64,000 bases of DNA from DATKYQ01 sp964640665 (lineage in GTDB: Bacteria > Myxococcota > B64-G9): contig CAZXHT010000002.1 in NCBI GenBank assembly GCA_964640665.1, forward strand, positions 1 to 64,000, given 5' to 3'. A program made the position numbers and the translations under genes. This document shows, in pieces, positions 33,015 through 41,969 of the stretch (position 1 is the stretch's first letter; every line of letters begins with the position of its first letter). The notes under the pieces were generated by a model. The model saw only the letters and a program-made list of their open reading frames with translations. It was not told where the DNA came from and made no database searches.

Positions 33015-34357
33015 TTGCCTATACAGAAATTTGCAAAGATTTTGTCTAGTATGTCCGCCTCGATTTCATCGCCCGTGAGCTCGCCTATCCCGGCCAGCGC
33101 GTCTCTGAGATCTTCGGCCGCCAATTCCAGACGTTCGGCCGAAATCATTTCGTCGGCCTTTCTGATCCCCTTCTCTATCCTGGCGATTGCGCTGAATTGT
33201 CTCGCGCTGGCCGGTATTCCGTCGGGAGGACCCATGTTTTTCACAATTTCCCGACCAATGACCTGCTCGAGGACATCCATCCCCTGGCCGGTCTTCACCG
33301 AAATCGGGATGCCGTGGGCTTCTTCCCGCCCACATATGACTTTCGCTGCATCCTTTTGATTCAAAAGGTCTATCTTATTGATGACCCATAGGCCTCTCGC
33401 CGGCCGCTGTTTATCTACCGGTGTCTCTTTTCGCACCTCTGTTACCTTGATTGGCAGAGCCGCATTGGCTATCTTTTCCCGGGCCATCTCCGCGGCTTCT
33501 TTCTCTACAGGCCCCAGATCGCCCCCGTCAATAAGGCCGGCGGTGTCAACCAAGCACACACGCACCCCATGCAAGGTCACTTCAGCCGTCACGGCATCAC
33601 GAGTTGTCTGCGCCTGGTTCGACACGATCGACACCTTGCGTCCGGCAAGGGCGTTGACCAGGCTCGACTTCCCCACGTTTGGACTGCCGTAGAATACGAC
33701 CTCAGCGCCCGAGTTGCTCCCTCTTTGCAACCCGCCCTTGAGTCTCTCCAGTTGATCTGTCAATGGATCCAGGCCGTGTAGCCTTCCGAGATCGTACTCT
33801 TCCGGAAAGTCTATTGTCGCCTCTACCAGGGCCAATATTTCTATTAGTTCATCACCCAGTTTTAGGGCCGTACTTCCTATCTCTCCACTGATGGCCCTGG
33901 TGGCCCCCTTGAGTTGTCCCGCTGTGCGCGCGTCAACGACCTGCATCACCGCCTCGGCACGACTCAAATCCATCTTTCCGTTCTCGTAAGCGCGTCTGGT
34001 GAACTCGCCTTCCCTGGCCGGCCTGGCCCCAAGCTGAATCAATCTTTGGCATACTACCGAAGACACTATTTCACCGCCGTGCGCGTGCACCTCCCCCATG
34101 TCCTCTCCGGTGTACGAACTCGGCCCCCTGAAGAACACCGCCAAGACTTCGTCGATGCGCTTTCCTTTGGAATCAATCATCCAGCAGTGTGTGAACCTGC
34201 GTGGTGCGGCTACTGGTCCTTTGCCCTTGCAACGGAGCGCTTTTTCGAGGATTCCGGCCGTTTCCCGGCCGCTCATACGAATCACGCAGACAGCACCACG
34301 GCCGACAGGCGAACCCACGGCCACTATTGTGTCCGTGTTCGGGTTCCTGCTTGGCAT
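33011..34357 (-). CDS. mnmE: tRNA modification GTPase MnmE
   Basis: A 448-residue protein with the N-terminal tetrahydrofolate-binding domain (SSYTGEDMGEVHAHGG), central helical part and G domain: P-loop GSPNVGKSS, DTAG, NKID. It ends in the conserved CIGK, whose Cys is required for modification. With MnmG it installs cmnm5U34 in tRNA. It follows the small protein gene by 15 bp and overlaps mnmG by 4 bp, so the two partners are coupled. Confidence 0.95.
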   Translation of the reverse strand: MPSRNPNTDTIVAVGSPVGRGAVCVIRMSGRETAGILEKALRCKGKGPVAAPRRFTHCWMIDSKGKRIDEVLAVFFRGPSSYTGEDMGEVHAHGGEIVSSVVCQRLIQLGARPAREGEFTRRAYENGKMDLSRAEAVMQVVDARTAGQLKGATRAISGEIGSTALKLGDELIEILALVEATIDFPEEYDLGRLHGLDPLTDQLERLKGGLQRGSNSGAEVVFYGSPNVGKSSLVNALAGRKVSIVSNQAQTTRDAVTAEVTLHGVRVCLVDTAGLIDGGDLGPVEKEAAEMAREKIANAALPIKVTEVRKETPVDKQRPARGLWVINKIDLLNQKDAAKVICGREEAHGIPISVKTGQGMDVLEQVIGREIVKNMGPPDGIPASARQFSAIARIEKGIRKADEMISAERLELAAEDLRDALAGIGELTGDEIEADILDKIFANFCIGK

Positions 34358-34372
34358 TGCCTTTCCTCGGTT

Positions 34373-34579
34373 CTATTGGCTGCAGATTTTTCTTATTTCC
34401 TCGGCGTGTCTCTCGATGTACCCGTCCACCTCGGTTTCATCGAGATCGAGATCTTTCAATACACCGCCGAATATCATTTTGAAGCCTTCATCCAACTTGC
34501 CGGCCACGAGTTGGTATTTCATTTTGACGATGGCAGCTTTCCTGAGGCGCTCCTGCTTGTCGCTTTTCTTGCCCTTCAT
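34373..34579 (-). CDS. small helical protein of unknown function
   Basis: A 68-residue charged, all-helical protein (MKGKKSDKQERLRKAA, then KMKYQLVAGKLDEGFKMIF and a DETEVDGYIERHAEEIRK helix). ATG 34579 overlaps the jag stop by 4 bp (ATGA), so it is translated in coupling with jag. It has no similarity I recognise. The junction jag-mnmE is normally direct or nearly so in other genomes, so this may be a lineage-specific accessory of Jag or of the tRNA modification complex. Confidence 0.55.
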   Translation of the reverse strand: MKGKKSDKQERLRKAAIVKMKYQLVAGKLDEGFKMIFGGVLKDLDLDETEVDGYIERHAEEIRKICSQ

Positions 34580-35265
34580 TTCTCGCTGCTCGGCAATATC
34601 GAGAGTATGCGGAATTGCTTGTCTCCCCTGCCCTGTGTGGTGACGCTTTCACGCTCCACCAGTGATTCGTGCAACAAGCGCCTGTCCTGTGAATTCATCA
34701 TGTAGATGTTTATCGTCTGCTCGTCTTCTTCCATCTTCTTTCCCAGGTAATTAGCCAGTCTTTCCATCTTCGCGGTTTGCCGGTCCAGCGAACCGCCGAT
34801 GTCCACGATGAACCGCTGATCCGTGTCATTGTTGCGCGACATTACCCGGTTAACCAGATGCTGTATAGCACCGCGTAGTTCACGAGATCTTCCGCGTCGC
34901 AGATCTGGTCCTCCTTCCTGCAGGTCGATTTCGATTATCGTCTTGTCGCCTCTTTCGAGAACCTCGGCCCGGCTGGAGATTCCCATGCGTCCGAACACGC
35001 CCTTGCAAAACGCAGCGGCCCATCTTGCGTCACCCGCGGCCCGGTCTTTTTCCTCTTCGGCATCCAGGAAAGTAGCGACTTTTTCTTCGCTCGCTTGTTT
35101 GCCTTCTTCCACTTCCACTACTATCGCCCGACACATTTTGCCTGGCGCCTTTTTGAACTCCTGCTTCATGACATGGTAACTCAAGTCGCCCGCTTGCATG
35201 CCAAGCTTCTTGGCTGCTTTGTTCACGGCCTCTTCGACGCTACTTGCGAAAAATTCCTTTTTCAT
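34576..35265 (-). CDS. jag: RNA-binding protein Jag/KhpB (SpoIIIJ-associated)
   Basis: A 229-residue protein with Jag_N (about 1-50, SSVEEAVNKAAKKLG), an acidic linker, a KH domain (about 75-145) and an R3H domain at the end (LGKKMEEDEQTINIYMMNSQ, then a HESLVERESVTTQGRGDKQ turn). Jag with KhpA binds RNA and affects cell division and envelope synthesis. It sits 15 bp after yidC, the conserved arrangement. Confidence 0.9.
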   Translation of the reverse strand: MKKEFFASSVEEAVNKAAKKLGMQAGDLSYHVMKQEFKKAPGKMCRAIVVEVEEGKQASEEKVATFLDAEEEKDRAAGDARWAAAFCKGVFGRMGISSRAEVLERGDKTIIEIDLQEGGPDLRRGRSRELRGAIQHLVNRVMSRNNDTDQRFIVDIGGSLDRQTAKMERLANYLGKKMEEDEQTINIYMMNSQDRRLLHESLVERESVTTQGRGDKQFRILSILPSSEK

Positions 35266-35280
35266 GAAATCCTCTCCTGT

Positions 35281-36985
35281 TCAGGCCCCCGGAGCGCCGG
35301 CGGCCGGCGCTTCTGCCTTGGGATTGTTTTCTGTCATGCGATTGTACAGCAACTGATGTCCGATGCTGAGCAACGAGTTTACGAAGATGTACAGCACCAA
35401 TCCGGATGGCAGGTAAAGCATGATAAAGGTGAAAAAAACGGGCATTGCATACATCATCATCTTCGCCTGCTGTGAGTCGGCGGTCGTGGGTGAGAGTTTC
35501 TGCTGCAAGAACATCGCCACTCCCAGCACAATTGGCATGATGAAGTACGGATCTCTGAAAGAGAGATCATCAACCCAGCCCTTGATGAACGGCATCTGGT
35601 ACAGTTCTATCGATGAATACAACATCCTGTATAAAGCGAACCAGATTGGCATTTGCAACAACATCGGCAGGCAGCCACCCATCGGATTCACCTTGTGTGT
35701 CTTGTAAAGCTTCATCATCTCCTGGTTCAGACGCTGTTTGTCGTCTCCAGTTCTTTTCTTCAGATCGTCCATCAAGGGTTTGATTTTCGACATCTCCTTC
35801 ATGGAACGCATGCTCTTCTGTGTCAGCGGCAGGAGGACTATCTTTATGACAATAGTCAAAAATATAATAGCTATCCCGTAGTTTCCGACCATGGCGAAAA
35901 ATGTCTTCAACAGCCACAACAACGGGTGACATAGGAATGCAAACCATCCAAAATCCACCGACTTCACTAGTTGTGCGCTCTTATCGTCCGAGCCTGCTCC
36001 CCCGTTGACTTTCTCCATCAGGCTCAATCTCTTGGGGCCGACATATAACCTGTAGTTATGTACCGCCTTTCCTCCCGGCGGAATGTCTGTCTCGGGGTAC
36101 ATGAGTCTCGCGACCATGGTTTGATCGTGGCTCGCCTCCATCTTGCAAACCGCCTTATCGACCCCCCTGGCTATCGCGGCTATCAGGAAGTACTGTTCGT
36201 TAATGCCCGTCCATAGCACCTGTGGCTCTGCGGCTGCCGCTTTTCCGGGCTCTGCCTCGATGCTTATTAGATCGCCGTTTGCCNNNNNNNNNNGTCACGC
36301 TCGCTCCCATGCAGCCCGATGACTGTATCTTCTGGTAACCTGCATAGTTGTCCAAGATAATCTGTTCCGTGAGGCTGGCGGATCCTTGATTATGTACAGC
36401 GACCTCCAGATCAATGACATAATCCAATCCGCTTACCTTATAACTCTTTGTAATATATAAACTATTGTCGTTTGTGGCGATGTCGTAGCGGAATGTCAAA
36501 CTGTCTTTTTCATCGTTTACCACTTTCCAGTCGGTATATTCCGGTAGTTTGAACCCTGTTTTCTCGCTTCGGAAGGAAGTGGAAAAGGGTCTTTTTCGCT
36601 CATCGTCGGTTGATACCAGGTCTTCCGGTCCCCACTCGGATGCCTTCTTGGTTTCTGAGCGTTCCTTGTAATCGTTTAGAATTATTGACTTCAGATTTGC
36701 GCCTCTTGAACTCCAGATCGCTGTGTAATGCTTCGTTTTCAGGCTGACCGTCTTTTCGGCAGGTCGCACTGAAGGCGGTAGTGTTTTTTTCTCTTTGCCT
36801 TCTTTGCCTTCTTTGCCTTTTTCGCTTTTGTCTTCGCTCTTGTCTGGCCCCGCTTGTGTTACTGCGCCGTCCAGTCCCCCATCCACGTTCTGATGCATTT
36901 TTTCCGGCGGCTTTACGAAAACTGCCTGCCATATCAACCAGACAGCAATGCAGAGTACCACCGCTATTATTGTTTTTTTGTCCAT
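35281..36985 (-). CDS. yidC: membrane protein insertase YidC (interrupted by assembly gap)
   Basis: A protein of about 568 residues that inserts membrane proteins and assists SecYEG. The first helix (TIIAVVLCIAVWLIWQAVF), a Lys/Glu-rich linker and the large periplasmic domain typical of Gram-negative YidC are read from 36985 to the gap. The C-terminal insertase domain (LPLTQKSMRSMKEM, then NPMGGCLPMLLQMPIWFALY) is read after it. The reading frames on either side of the ten N differ by one base, so the true missing length is a multiple of three. The frame break is an assembly artefact, not a pseudogene. Immediately after the gap, the C-terminal frame reads ANGDLISIEAEPG. Confidence 0.9.
36284..36293. 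other. assembly gap of ten N
   Basis: Ten undetermined bases within yidC. Their number is probably a placeholder, since the frame is only restored if the gap is a multiple of three. Confidence 0.95.
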
Positions 36986-37024
36986 TTTTCTCCCCGCTAC
37001 ATCCGTCTCTGTTGGGTCGCCCGT

Positions 37025-37234
37025 TTATGGAACCGGATCGCAGCCCCCGGGATTCAGCGGATGGCATCTTAGAAGCCTGCGCAAAGAGAGCCACAACCCC
37101 TTCAAAAACCCGTGTTTTTTCAGACATCCAACGGCATATTCAGAACAACTGGGGTAGAAACGACACCTTGATCCCAGAAAGGGAGAAATAGTCAACTGGT
37201 AGAATTTGATCAGAATCACCACCAGCCACGTCAT
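37025..37234 (-). CDS. yidD: membrane protein insertion efficiency factor YidD
   Basis: A 69-residue haemolysin-like protein with the family core FYQLTISPFLGSRCRFYPSC (three conserved Cys/Pro positions), then CHPLNPGGCDPVP near the end. It assists YidC-dependent insertion at the inner membrane. It lies 2 bp after rnpA and 39 bp before yidC. Confidence 0.95.
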   Translation of the reverse strand: MTWLVVILIKFYQLTISPFLGSRCRFYPSCSEYAVGCLKKHGFLKGLWLSLRRLLRCHPLNPGGCDPVP

Positions 37235-37236
37235 TC

Positions 37237-37668
37237 TCAGACCTTTCGCGCCCTCGTTACTTCATCCACCAACCTAAAATAATTCATCCCGTGCGCTTCC
37301 TTCTTGGGTATCACCACCACGTCTGAACCTCTCGGAAACATGTGTCTATTTCTCCTGAAGGCTTCTCTTATCAAACGCTTGAGCCTGTTTCTCTTGACAC
37401 TGTTCCCAACTTTCTTGCTGGCTGCCACTCCCAGACGCGTTCTCCCGTGTTTATTTTTCAAAAACAGGATCACGAGGCTGTTTGTGACAAGCTTCTTTCC
37501 CCGTCTCTGGACGCGCAGGAACTCCCATCGACGCAGCAGGCGATCTTTTTTCTGGAAGGACTCGTCGCGACGAGACGACAGGCGAATATTAATTCTTATT
37601 TGAGGAGAGCCTGACCGTAAGCCGCGCCCTTCCCTTCCTTCTTCGTCTCTGGAGGATTTTTCTGCCAC
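37237..37668 (-). CDS. rnpA: ribonuclease P protein component RnpA
   Basis: A 143-residue basic protein with the RnpA core RTRLGVAASKKVGNSVKRNR (the RNR box), then LKRLIREAFRR. It is the protein subunit of RNase P and matures tRNA 5' ends. The core usually starts about 30 residues later. No ATG, GTG or TTG lies between GTG 37668 and the core, so the N-terminus must extend back over rpmH by 80 bp in another frame, or begin at a rare codon such as ATT. The overlap resembles the nested rpmH/rnpA arrangement known in Thermus. Confidence 0.9.
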   Translation of the reverse strand: MAEKSSRDEEGREGRGLRSGSPQIRINIRLSSRRDESFQKKDRLLRRWEFLRVQRRGKKLVTNSLVILFLKNKHGRTRLGVAASKKVGNSVKRNRLKRLIREAFRRNRHMFPRGSDVVVIPKKEAHGMNYFRLVDEVTRARKV

Positions 37669-37744
37669 CGCTCGTACCCATCCTGGAGAGGAAACCGTGA
37701 TTTCTCTTGCGTTTCCGCCGGCTAGGCTGGTAGGTTCTTTTCAC
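37589..37744 (-). CDS. rpmH: 50S ribosomal protein L34
   Basis: A 51-residue protein starting at GTG 37744: VKRTYQPSRRKRKRNHGF, then RMGTSGGRKILQRRR, the invariant L34 pattern. It carries a short extra C-terminal tail (LTVRLSSNKN) beyond the usual 44-46 residues, encoded in the region shared with rnpA. It is the first gene of the left arm after oriC, as in most bacteria. Confidence 0.95.
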   Translation of the reverse strand: MKRTYQPSRRKRKRNHGFLSRMGTSGGRKILQRRRRKGRARLTVRLSSNKN

Positions 37745-38079
37745 TGTTTTGCGCCCCTTTCATCTCCGGCCTTCTCTACGCCCGCGGCCAGCGTCGTACT
37801 CTCGAACCGTCTGATCGGAATATAATTCCGAGAGGGCAATATCTTGCACAGGCATTCCCTGGTGTCAAGGAATTTGAGTACTATTGGGGTACGCTTGTTA
37901 CCATCATCGAACTATTTGTGTTTGCATCTCTCTCCGGAGACATTTTTACTTGAAAAGCAATTACCTCTCTGGTATCAGATGACTCCAATCGCCCAGGCGA
38001 CGAGGTCAGTAATGTTAATATTTTATCAAAGGGGGTAATTTTTTTCTGTTCAACTCTTTGTTTTTTCATTGAAAAGAGG

Positions 38080-38088
38080 TTTTCCACA
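38080..38088 (+). promoter_or_regulatory. DnaA box
   Basis: TTTTCCACA matches the consensus TTWTNCACA fully. It lies 75 bp before the dnaA start and next to a second inverted box. Confidence 0.75.
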
Positions 38089-38090
38089 GC

Positions 38091-38099
38091 TGTTGATAA
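38091..38099 (-). promoter_or_regulatory. DnaA box, inverted, one mismatch
   Basis: TGTTGATAA, read on the minus strand TTATCAACA, differs at one position from TTATCCACA. It faces the 38080-38088 box with a 2-bp gap, giving a compact head-to-head pair. Confidence 0.6.
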
Positions 38100-38162
38100 A
38101 ATTCTTCGAGTATGAGCTTTTCTTTTCTAAAACAGCGACCTTCGCACTGTTTGGCAGGTAAA

Positions 38163-39512
38163 ATGGAAAGTATTTGGTCAGAGGTACTTGCCTCTATTGA
38201 AAAACGGGTGAACGCCGGAACGTTCAATCGCTGGTTCTCGTTACTCACCCTCATCTCCAGCGATGGTGACACTGTTTCCATTGGTGTTCCCAACAGGTTC
38301 ACGAGGGACTGGATAAACGACCATGGCCTGAAGGATATCATTCAACAAGAATTTTCCTCACATTTCTCCAAAGAAGTCCGGATCGTCTTCAATATAACGG
38401 AAAACAAGGCCGCGGCGACATCCGCCGTGCCCTCGCTCCATGACACGCCTTCCGTAGTCGAAGACACCTCCAGCATAGCCGAGAAAGCAGCCAGGGATGC
38501 CGGTTTAAACCCTCGTTACCGTTTTAAAGATTTTGTCGTCGGTCCCTCTAATCAACTTGCTTACGCGGCATCACAGAACGTCTCCGAAAATCCAGCCAGT
38601 ACCTACAACCCGCTTTTCATCTATGGCGGCGCCGGCCTCGGCAAGACTCACCTTTTGAACGCTATAGGTCACAAGATATTTGAAGACCGTCCCAACTCAC
38701 GCGTGATCTACACGTCTACCGAAACATTCGTGAACGAGATGATCAACTCCATCCGTTCCATGAAGATGGACAACTTCAGGAACAAGTACCGGACGCGATG
38801 CGACATATTATTGATCGACGACATACAATTTATTTCCGGCAAGGATCGCACCCAGGAGGAATTTTTCCACACGTTCAATACTCTCTTCGAGTCTCACCGC
38901 CAAATCGTTCTCAGTTCTGACAGCTATCCGCAGGAGATTCCGAAACTTGAAGATCGTCTCAGGACGCGTTTCCAGTGGGGACTGATCGCGGACATCCATG
39001 CCCCTGAAATCGAGACGAGAATCGCCATCTTGCAGAAAAAAGCCGATCAAGAAGGTTTGGATATCCCTGATGATGTCTCCTTGTTCATTGCATCCAAGAT
39101 TAAATCCAATATCCGCGAGATAGAGGGATCAATAAAGCGCCTTGGCGCCTTCTCCTCCCTGTACGGTAAACCCATCACACTCGATTTTGCAAAGGATGCC
39201 TTGAAGGAAACCCTTGGCACAAGCATACGCCTTTCTATCGACGACGTTCTTAAAGCCGTTGCCGGACACTACAATGTCAAGGTTTCCGATCTCAAGGGCA
39301 GCAAGAGACTTCGCTCGATATCCAGGCCTCGCCAAATCGCCATGTACATTTGCAGAACCTATCTCGACGCGACCTACCCGGAAATTGGAAACCATCTCAA
39401 CAAAGACCACTCGACCGCCATAAGTGCAGTAAGGAACGTCGAAAAGATGATCGCATCCGATCCATCAGTTAGAGAAGCCATCGAAGCGATCAAGAGGCAA
39501 CTCGGTTTTTGA
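38163..39512 (+). CDS. dnaA: chromosomal replication initiator DnaA
   Basis: A 449-residue initiator: domain I starts MESIWSEVLASIEKRV, domain III has Walker A GGAGLGKTH, Walker B LLIDDIQFISGKD and the Sensor 2 region, and domain IV carries the DnaA signature (RPRQIAMYICRTYL, then NKDHSTAISAVRN). It binds ATP and melts oriC. An upstream in-frame ATG at 38112 exists, but the 38163 start gives the canonical N-terminus. The short linker domain II is typical. Confidence 0.95.
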   Translation: MESIWSEVLASIEKRVNAGTFNRWFSLLTLISSDGDTVSIGVPNRFTRDWINDHGLKDIIQQEFSSHFSKEVRIVFNITENKAAATSAVPSLHDTPSVVEDTSSIAEKAARDAGLNPRYRFKDFVVGPSNQLAYAASQNVSENPASTYNPLFIYGGAGLGKTHLLNAIGHKIFEDRPNSRVIYTSTETFVNEMINSIRSMKMDNFRNKYRTRCDILLIDDIQFISGKDRTQEEFFHTFNTLFESHRQIVLSSDSYPQEIPKLEDRLRTRFQWGLIADIHAPEIETRIAILQKKADQEGLDIPDDVSLFIASKIKSNIREIEGSIKRLGAFSSLYGKPITLDFAKDALKETLGTSIRLSIDDVLKAVAGHYNVKVSDLKGSKRLRSISRPRQIAMYICRTYLDATYPEIGNHLNKDHSTAISAVRNVEKMIASDPSVREAIEAIKRQLGF

Positions 39513-39740
39513 ATGAAAATTATTATGGAAAGCTTGTGGACTTCCATGTCAATAACCAGTGAATTACTCGAAATCGGTGTTTTCCGACATTTTACGAACA
39601 GTCTTTCAAGAGACTTATGTCTTTATTTTCCCTTTACTATGGGTTATGTTACACGTAATTCACACGTTTCACAGGCCTTACTATGACTACTGTTTCTTTA
39701 ATTAATTAATACCTGTAAAACAATAATGAGGAGACTTTAA
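39513..39740. other. AT-rich dnaA-dnaN intergenic region
   Basis: 228 bp, clearly AT-rich (for example TTAATTAATTAAT near 39698-39710). It holds a DnaA-box-like TAATTCACA (39656-39664, one mismatch to TTATTCACA). In bipartite origins such as that of Bacillus, a second box cluster and the unwinding region lie here. The only firm element is the dnaN ribosome site GAGGAG (39728-39733). Confidence 0.45.
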
Positions 39741-40856
39741 ATGGAATTTTCCATAAACTCGGATGATCTGTCCAAGGGCCTGTATCGAGCACAGGGAATC
39801 GTAGAAAAAAAGACAGCCATGCCGATTCTTTCAAATGTGCTTTTTACAGCTTCGCTTGATGGCAAGATCTCAATTACGGCAACCGATCTTGAAGTAGGCA
39901 TGACTTGCGAGCAGAACGGCGCCGTGAAAGAAGAGGGAAGTATTACCATCAGCGCACGTCACCTCTACGACATAATAAGGTCTTTTAAAAAAAAAGAAGT
40001 TACTGTAAAAAAACTCGACAATAATTGGGCTGAGGTCAAGTGCGGAAATAACGAGTACCGCATGTTGGGAATGGCTGCCGAAGATTTTCAAGATCTACCC
40101 GATGTGAGCAAAGCAAAGTTATTTGAAATTGATCCCGGCGTTTTAAAGAACATGATTGACAAGACTATCTATGCCGTCTCAAATGACGAGACAAGATACA
40201 ACTTGAATGGCTCTTTTCTCGAAAAAACAAGCGATGGAGACTTCAGGATGGTTGCCACCGATGGGCATAGATTATCAATGATCGATGCTAAATTATCGGT
40301 GGATAAGAATGCAGCCGGATTCGAGGAAGGAGTAATCATCCCCAAGAAAGGTTTACTGGAGATGAAAAGACTGATCGAGTCCGAGGAAGACGGCTGTAAG
40401 TTAGGTCTTGATGGAAGCAACCTGGTTTTCGGGATAAACGAGGTAACCGTCGTCATGAGGCTGCTCGATGGACAGTTTCCGGAATATAAACAAGTCGTTC
40501 CAACGGATCAAAAGATTACAATAGGCATCGACAGGAAGAAGTTGATGGAAAGTCTGAGGCGCGTCAGTATTTTGTCGAGTGACAGGACGCTTGGGGTGAA
40601 AATAGGTCTTACGAAGGGAATTCTCAGAATAAGCACGTCGAACCCTGATCTTGGCGAAGCGAAGGAGGAGATGGAAGTCGAATACGATGGCAAAGAGTTA
40701 ACGATTGGATTCAACGCGCGCTACCTGATTGACGCAATGTCTTCCATGGAAACGGATACGGTCGATATATCTCTGGATGACGATCTTTCTCCAGGGGTAA
40801 TAAGGCCTTCAGGTTCTGAAAATTACACCTGCGTAGTCATGCCGATGAGAATATAG
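39741..40856 (+). CDS. dnaN: DNA polymerase III beta sliding clamp
   Basis: A 371-residue three-domain clamp. It shows the usual start MEFSINSDDLSKGLYRAQG, then KTAMPILSNVLF, the MVATDGHRLS motif and the C-terminal VVMPMRI that closes domain 3. It encircles DNA and tethers polymerase III. It follows dnaA in the conserved dnaA-dnaN-recF order and lies 9 bp before recF. Confidence 0.95.
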   Translation: MEFSINSDDLSKGLYRAQGIVEKKTAMPILSNVLFTASLDGKISITATDLEVGMTCEQNGAVKEEGSITISARHLYDIIRSFKKKEVTVKKLDNNWAEVKCGNNEYRMLGMAAEDFQDLPDVSKAKLFEIDPGVLKNMIDKTIYAVSNDETRYNLNGSFLEKTSDGDFRMVATDGHRLSMIDAKLSVDKNAAGFEEGVIIPKKGLLEMKRLIESEEDGCKLGLDGSNLVFGINEVTVVMRLLDGQFPEYKQVVPTDQKITIGIDRKKLMESLRRVSILSSDRTLGVKIGLTKGILRISTSNPDLGEAKEEMEVEYDGKELTIGFNARYLIDAMSSMETDTVDISLDDDLSPGVIRPSGSENYTCVVMPMRI

Positions 40857-40865
40857 GCCTGACTG

Positions 40866-41966
40866 TTGTTTGTCAGGCGAATAGAGGTATCTGGTTTCAG
40901 GAACCTTTCGCGACAAGTAATCGAACTGGCTCGGGGTGTTAATTTTTTTAAGGGCGGCAACGGCCATGGCAAGACAAATACACTGGAGGCCGTGCATCTG
41001 CTGGCGACGTTGAAATCATTTCGCGGAGTTTCGGTAAGAGACGTAATTGCTCATGGCGAGGACAAGGCTGAAATTTCAGGTAGTCTGGAGCGCGACGGCA
41101 TACCGATCGAAATAGGCCTGGTCATCGATCACAAGGGAAGAAGACTGAGAGTCGGGGGGCATAGTGTCTCTGTGGTGGACGACTACCTGGGCCGTTTGAA
41201 GGTGGCTACATTCACTCCTGACGACCTGTCGATGATAAAAGGATCCCCTTCGATAAGAAGGCGTTTCATGGATAGATCGGTGTTCCTGTTTCAGCCAATA
41301 CACCTGGACCGCGTAAGAAGGTTCAAGGCAGCACTGAAATCACGTAATCGTCTGCTGCGAGATTCGGGTCGACTGGATAGGGCGGAAATAGATGCATTCG
41401 GCCAGTTGATGGCTTTGTATGGAACACAGGTTTCAAAGACGCGTGCGAATATCTTGAAACGCGTGAGGGATGCGGCCCGAAAGATATTTCACAGGCTGAG
41501 TGATGACAGGAACAACATCGACATCATCTTCAAGCCTGGTTGGAAAATGAAGAAAGACTCGGTTGCGGCGGATCTCGAAGCGCAGTTGCACGAGAAGGTA
41601 AGCACTGACATGCGCAGCGGTAAAACCGGCATCGGACCACAATATGACGACTTCGAGATTCTTATGGAAGAATCATCGGCGAGGCGATTCGCATCGCAGG
41701 GTCAACAGAGGAGTTGCGCTGTTTCTCTCTTACTGGGGGTGGTCGAGCACTTCATATTGGAAGAAAAAGAAAAGCCGATGATTATCCTGGACGATGTATC
41801 GAGTGAACTTGACAAGAGCCACCGCAAACGACTCTTCGAAAAGTTGACAGAGATTGGGGCGCAAGTGTTGTTAACGGCGACAGAAGAAGATCTGATCGCC
41901 GGGATAGCAGATCGCATCGAAAAGAGTTTTCTGGTGAACGAAGGAAAAATAACTCCTCTGGGGTAA
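40866..41966 (+). CDS. recF: DNA replication and repair protein RecF
   Basis: A 366-residue SMC-like ATPase: Walker A GGNGHGKTN, the QGQQRSCAVSLLLG signature region and Walker B PMIILDDVSSELD. It loads RecA at gaps through RecOR. It starts at TTG 40866 (MFVRRIEVSGFRNL), 9 bp after dnaN. The gene order dnaA-dnaN-recF is the universal block. gyrB, which usually follows directly, is displaced by two genes here. Confidence 0.9.
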   Translation: MFVRRIEVSGFRNLSRQVIELARGVNFFKGGNGHGKTNTLEAVHLLATLKSFRGVSVRDVIAHGEDKAEISGSLERDGIPIEIGLVIDHKGRRLRVGGHSVSVVDDYLGRLKVATFTPDDLSMIKGSPSIRRRFMDRSVFLFQPIHLDRVRRFKAALKSRNRLLRDSGRLDRAEIDAFGQLMALYGTQVSKTRANILKRVRDAARKIFHRLSDDRNNIDIIFKPGWKMKKDSVAADLEAQLHEKVSTDMRSGKTGIGPQYDDFEILMEESSARRFASQGQQRSCAVSLLLGVVEHFILEEKEKPMIILDDVSSELDKSHRKRLFEKLTEIGAQVLLTATEEDLIAGIADRIEKSFLVNEGKITPLG

Positions 41967-41969
41967 ATA

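Larger units (their letters stand above)
37745..38162. other. oriC: probable chromosomal origin region (oriC)
   Basis: A 418-bp non-coding region between the divergent rpmH and dnaA genes, the most conserved bacterial origin position. It becomes AT-rich between about 38005 and 38070, a candidate unwinding element. Two DnaA boxes follow at 38080-38099. A weaker box is TCTTGCACA (37842-37850), and a perfect 7-bp inverted repeat TCGGAAT/ATTCCGA lies at 37815-37831. Genes point away on both sides. Box number is low compared with model origins, so a second cluster in the dnaA-dnaN gap may take part. Confidence 0.75.

Noticed and set aside
36200..36270. A frameshifted tail of YidC with a GKRRSNKHRGR-type sequence
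   Set aside because: It is only produced by reading through the ten-N gap in the wrong frame. The correct frame reads ANGDLISIEAEPG.
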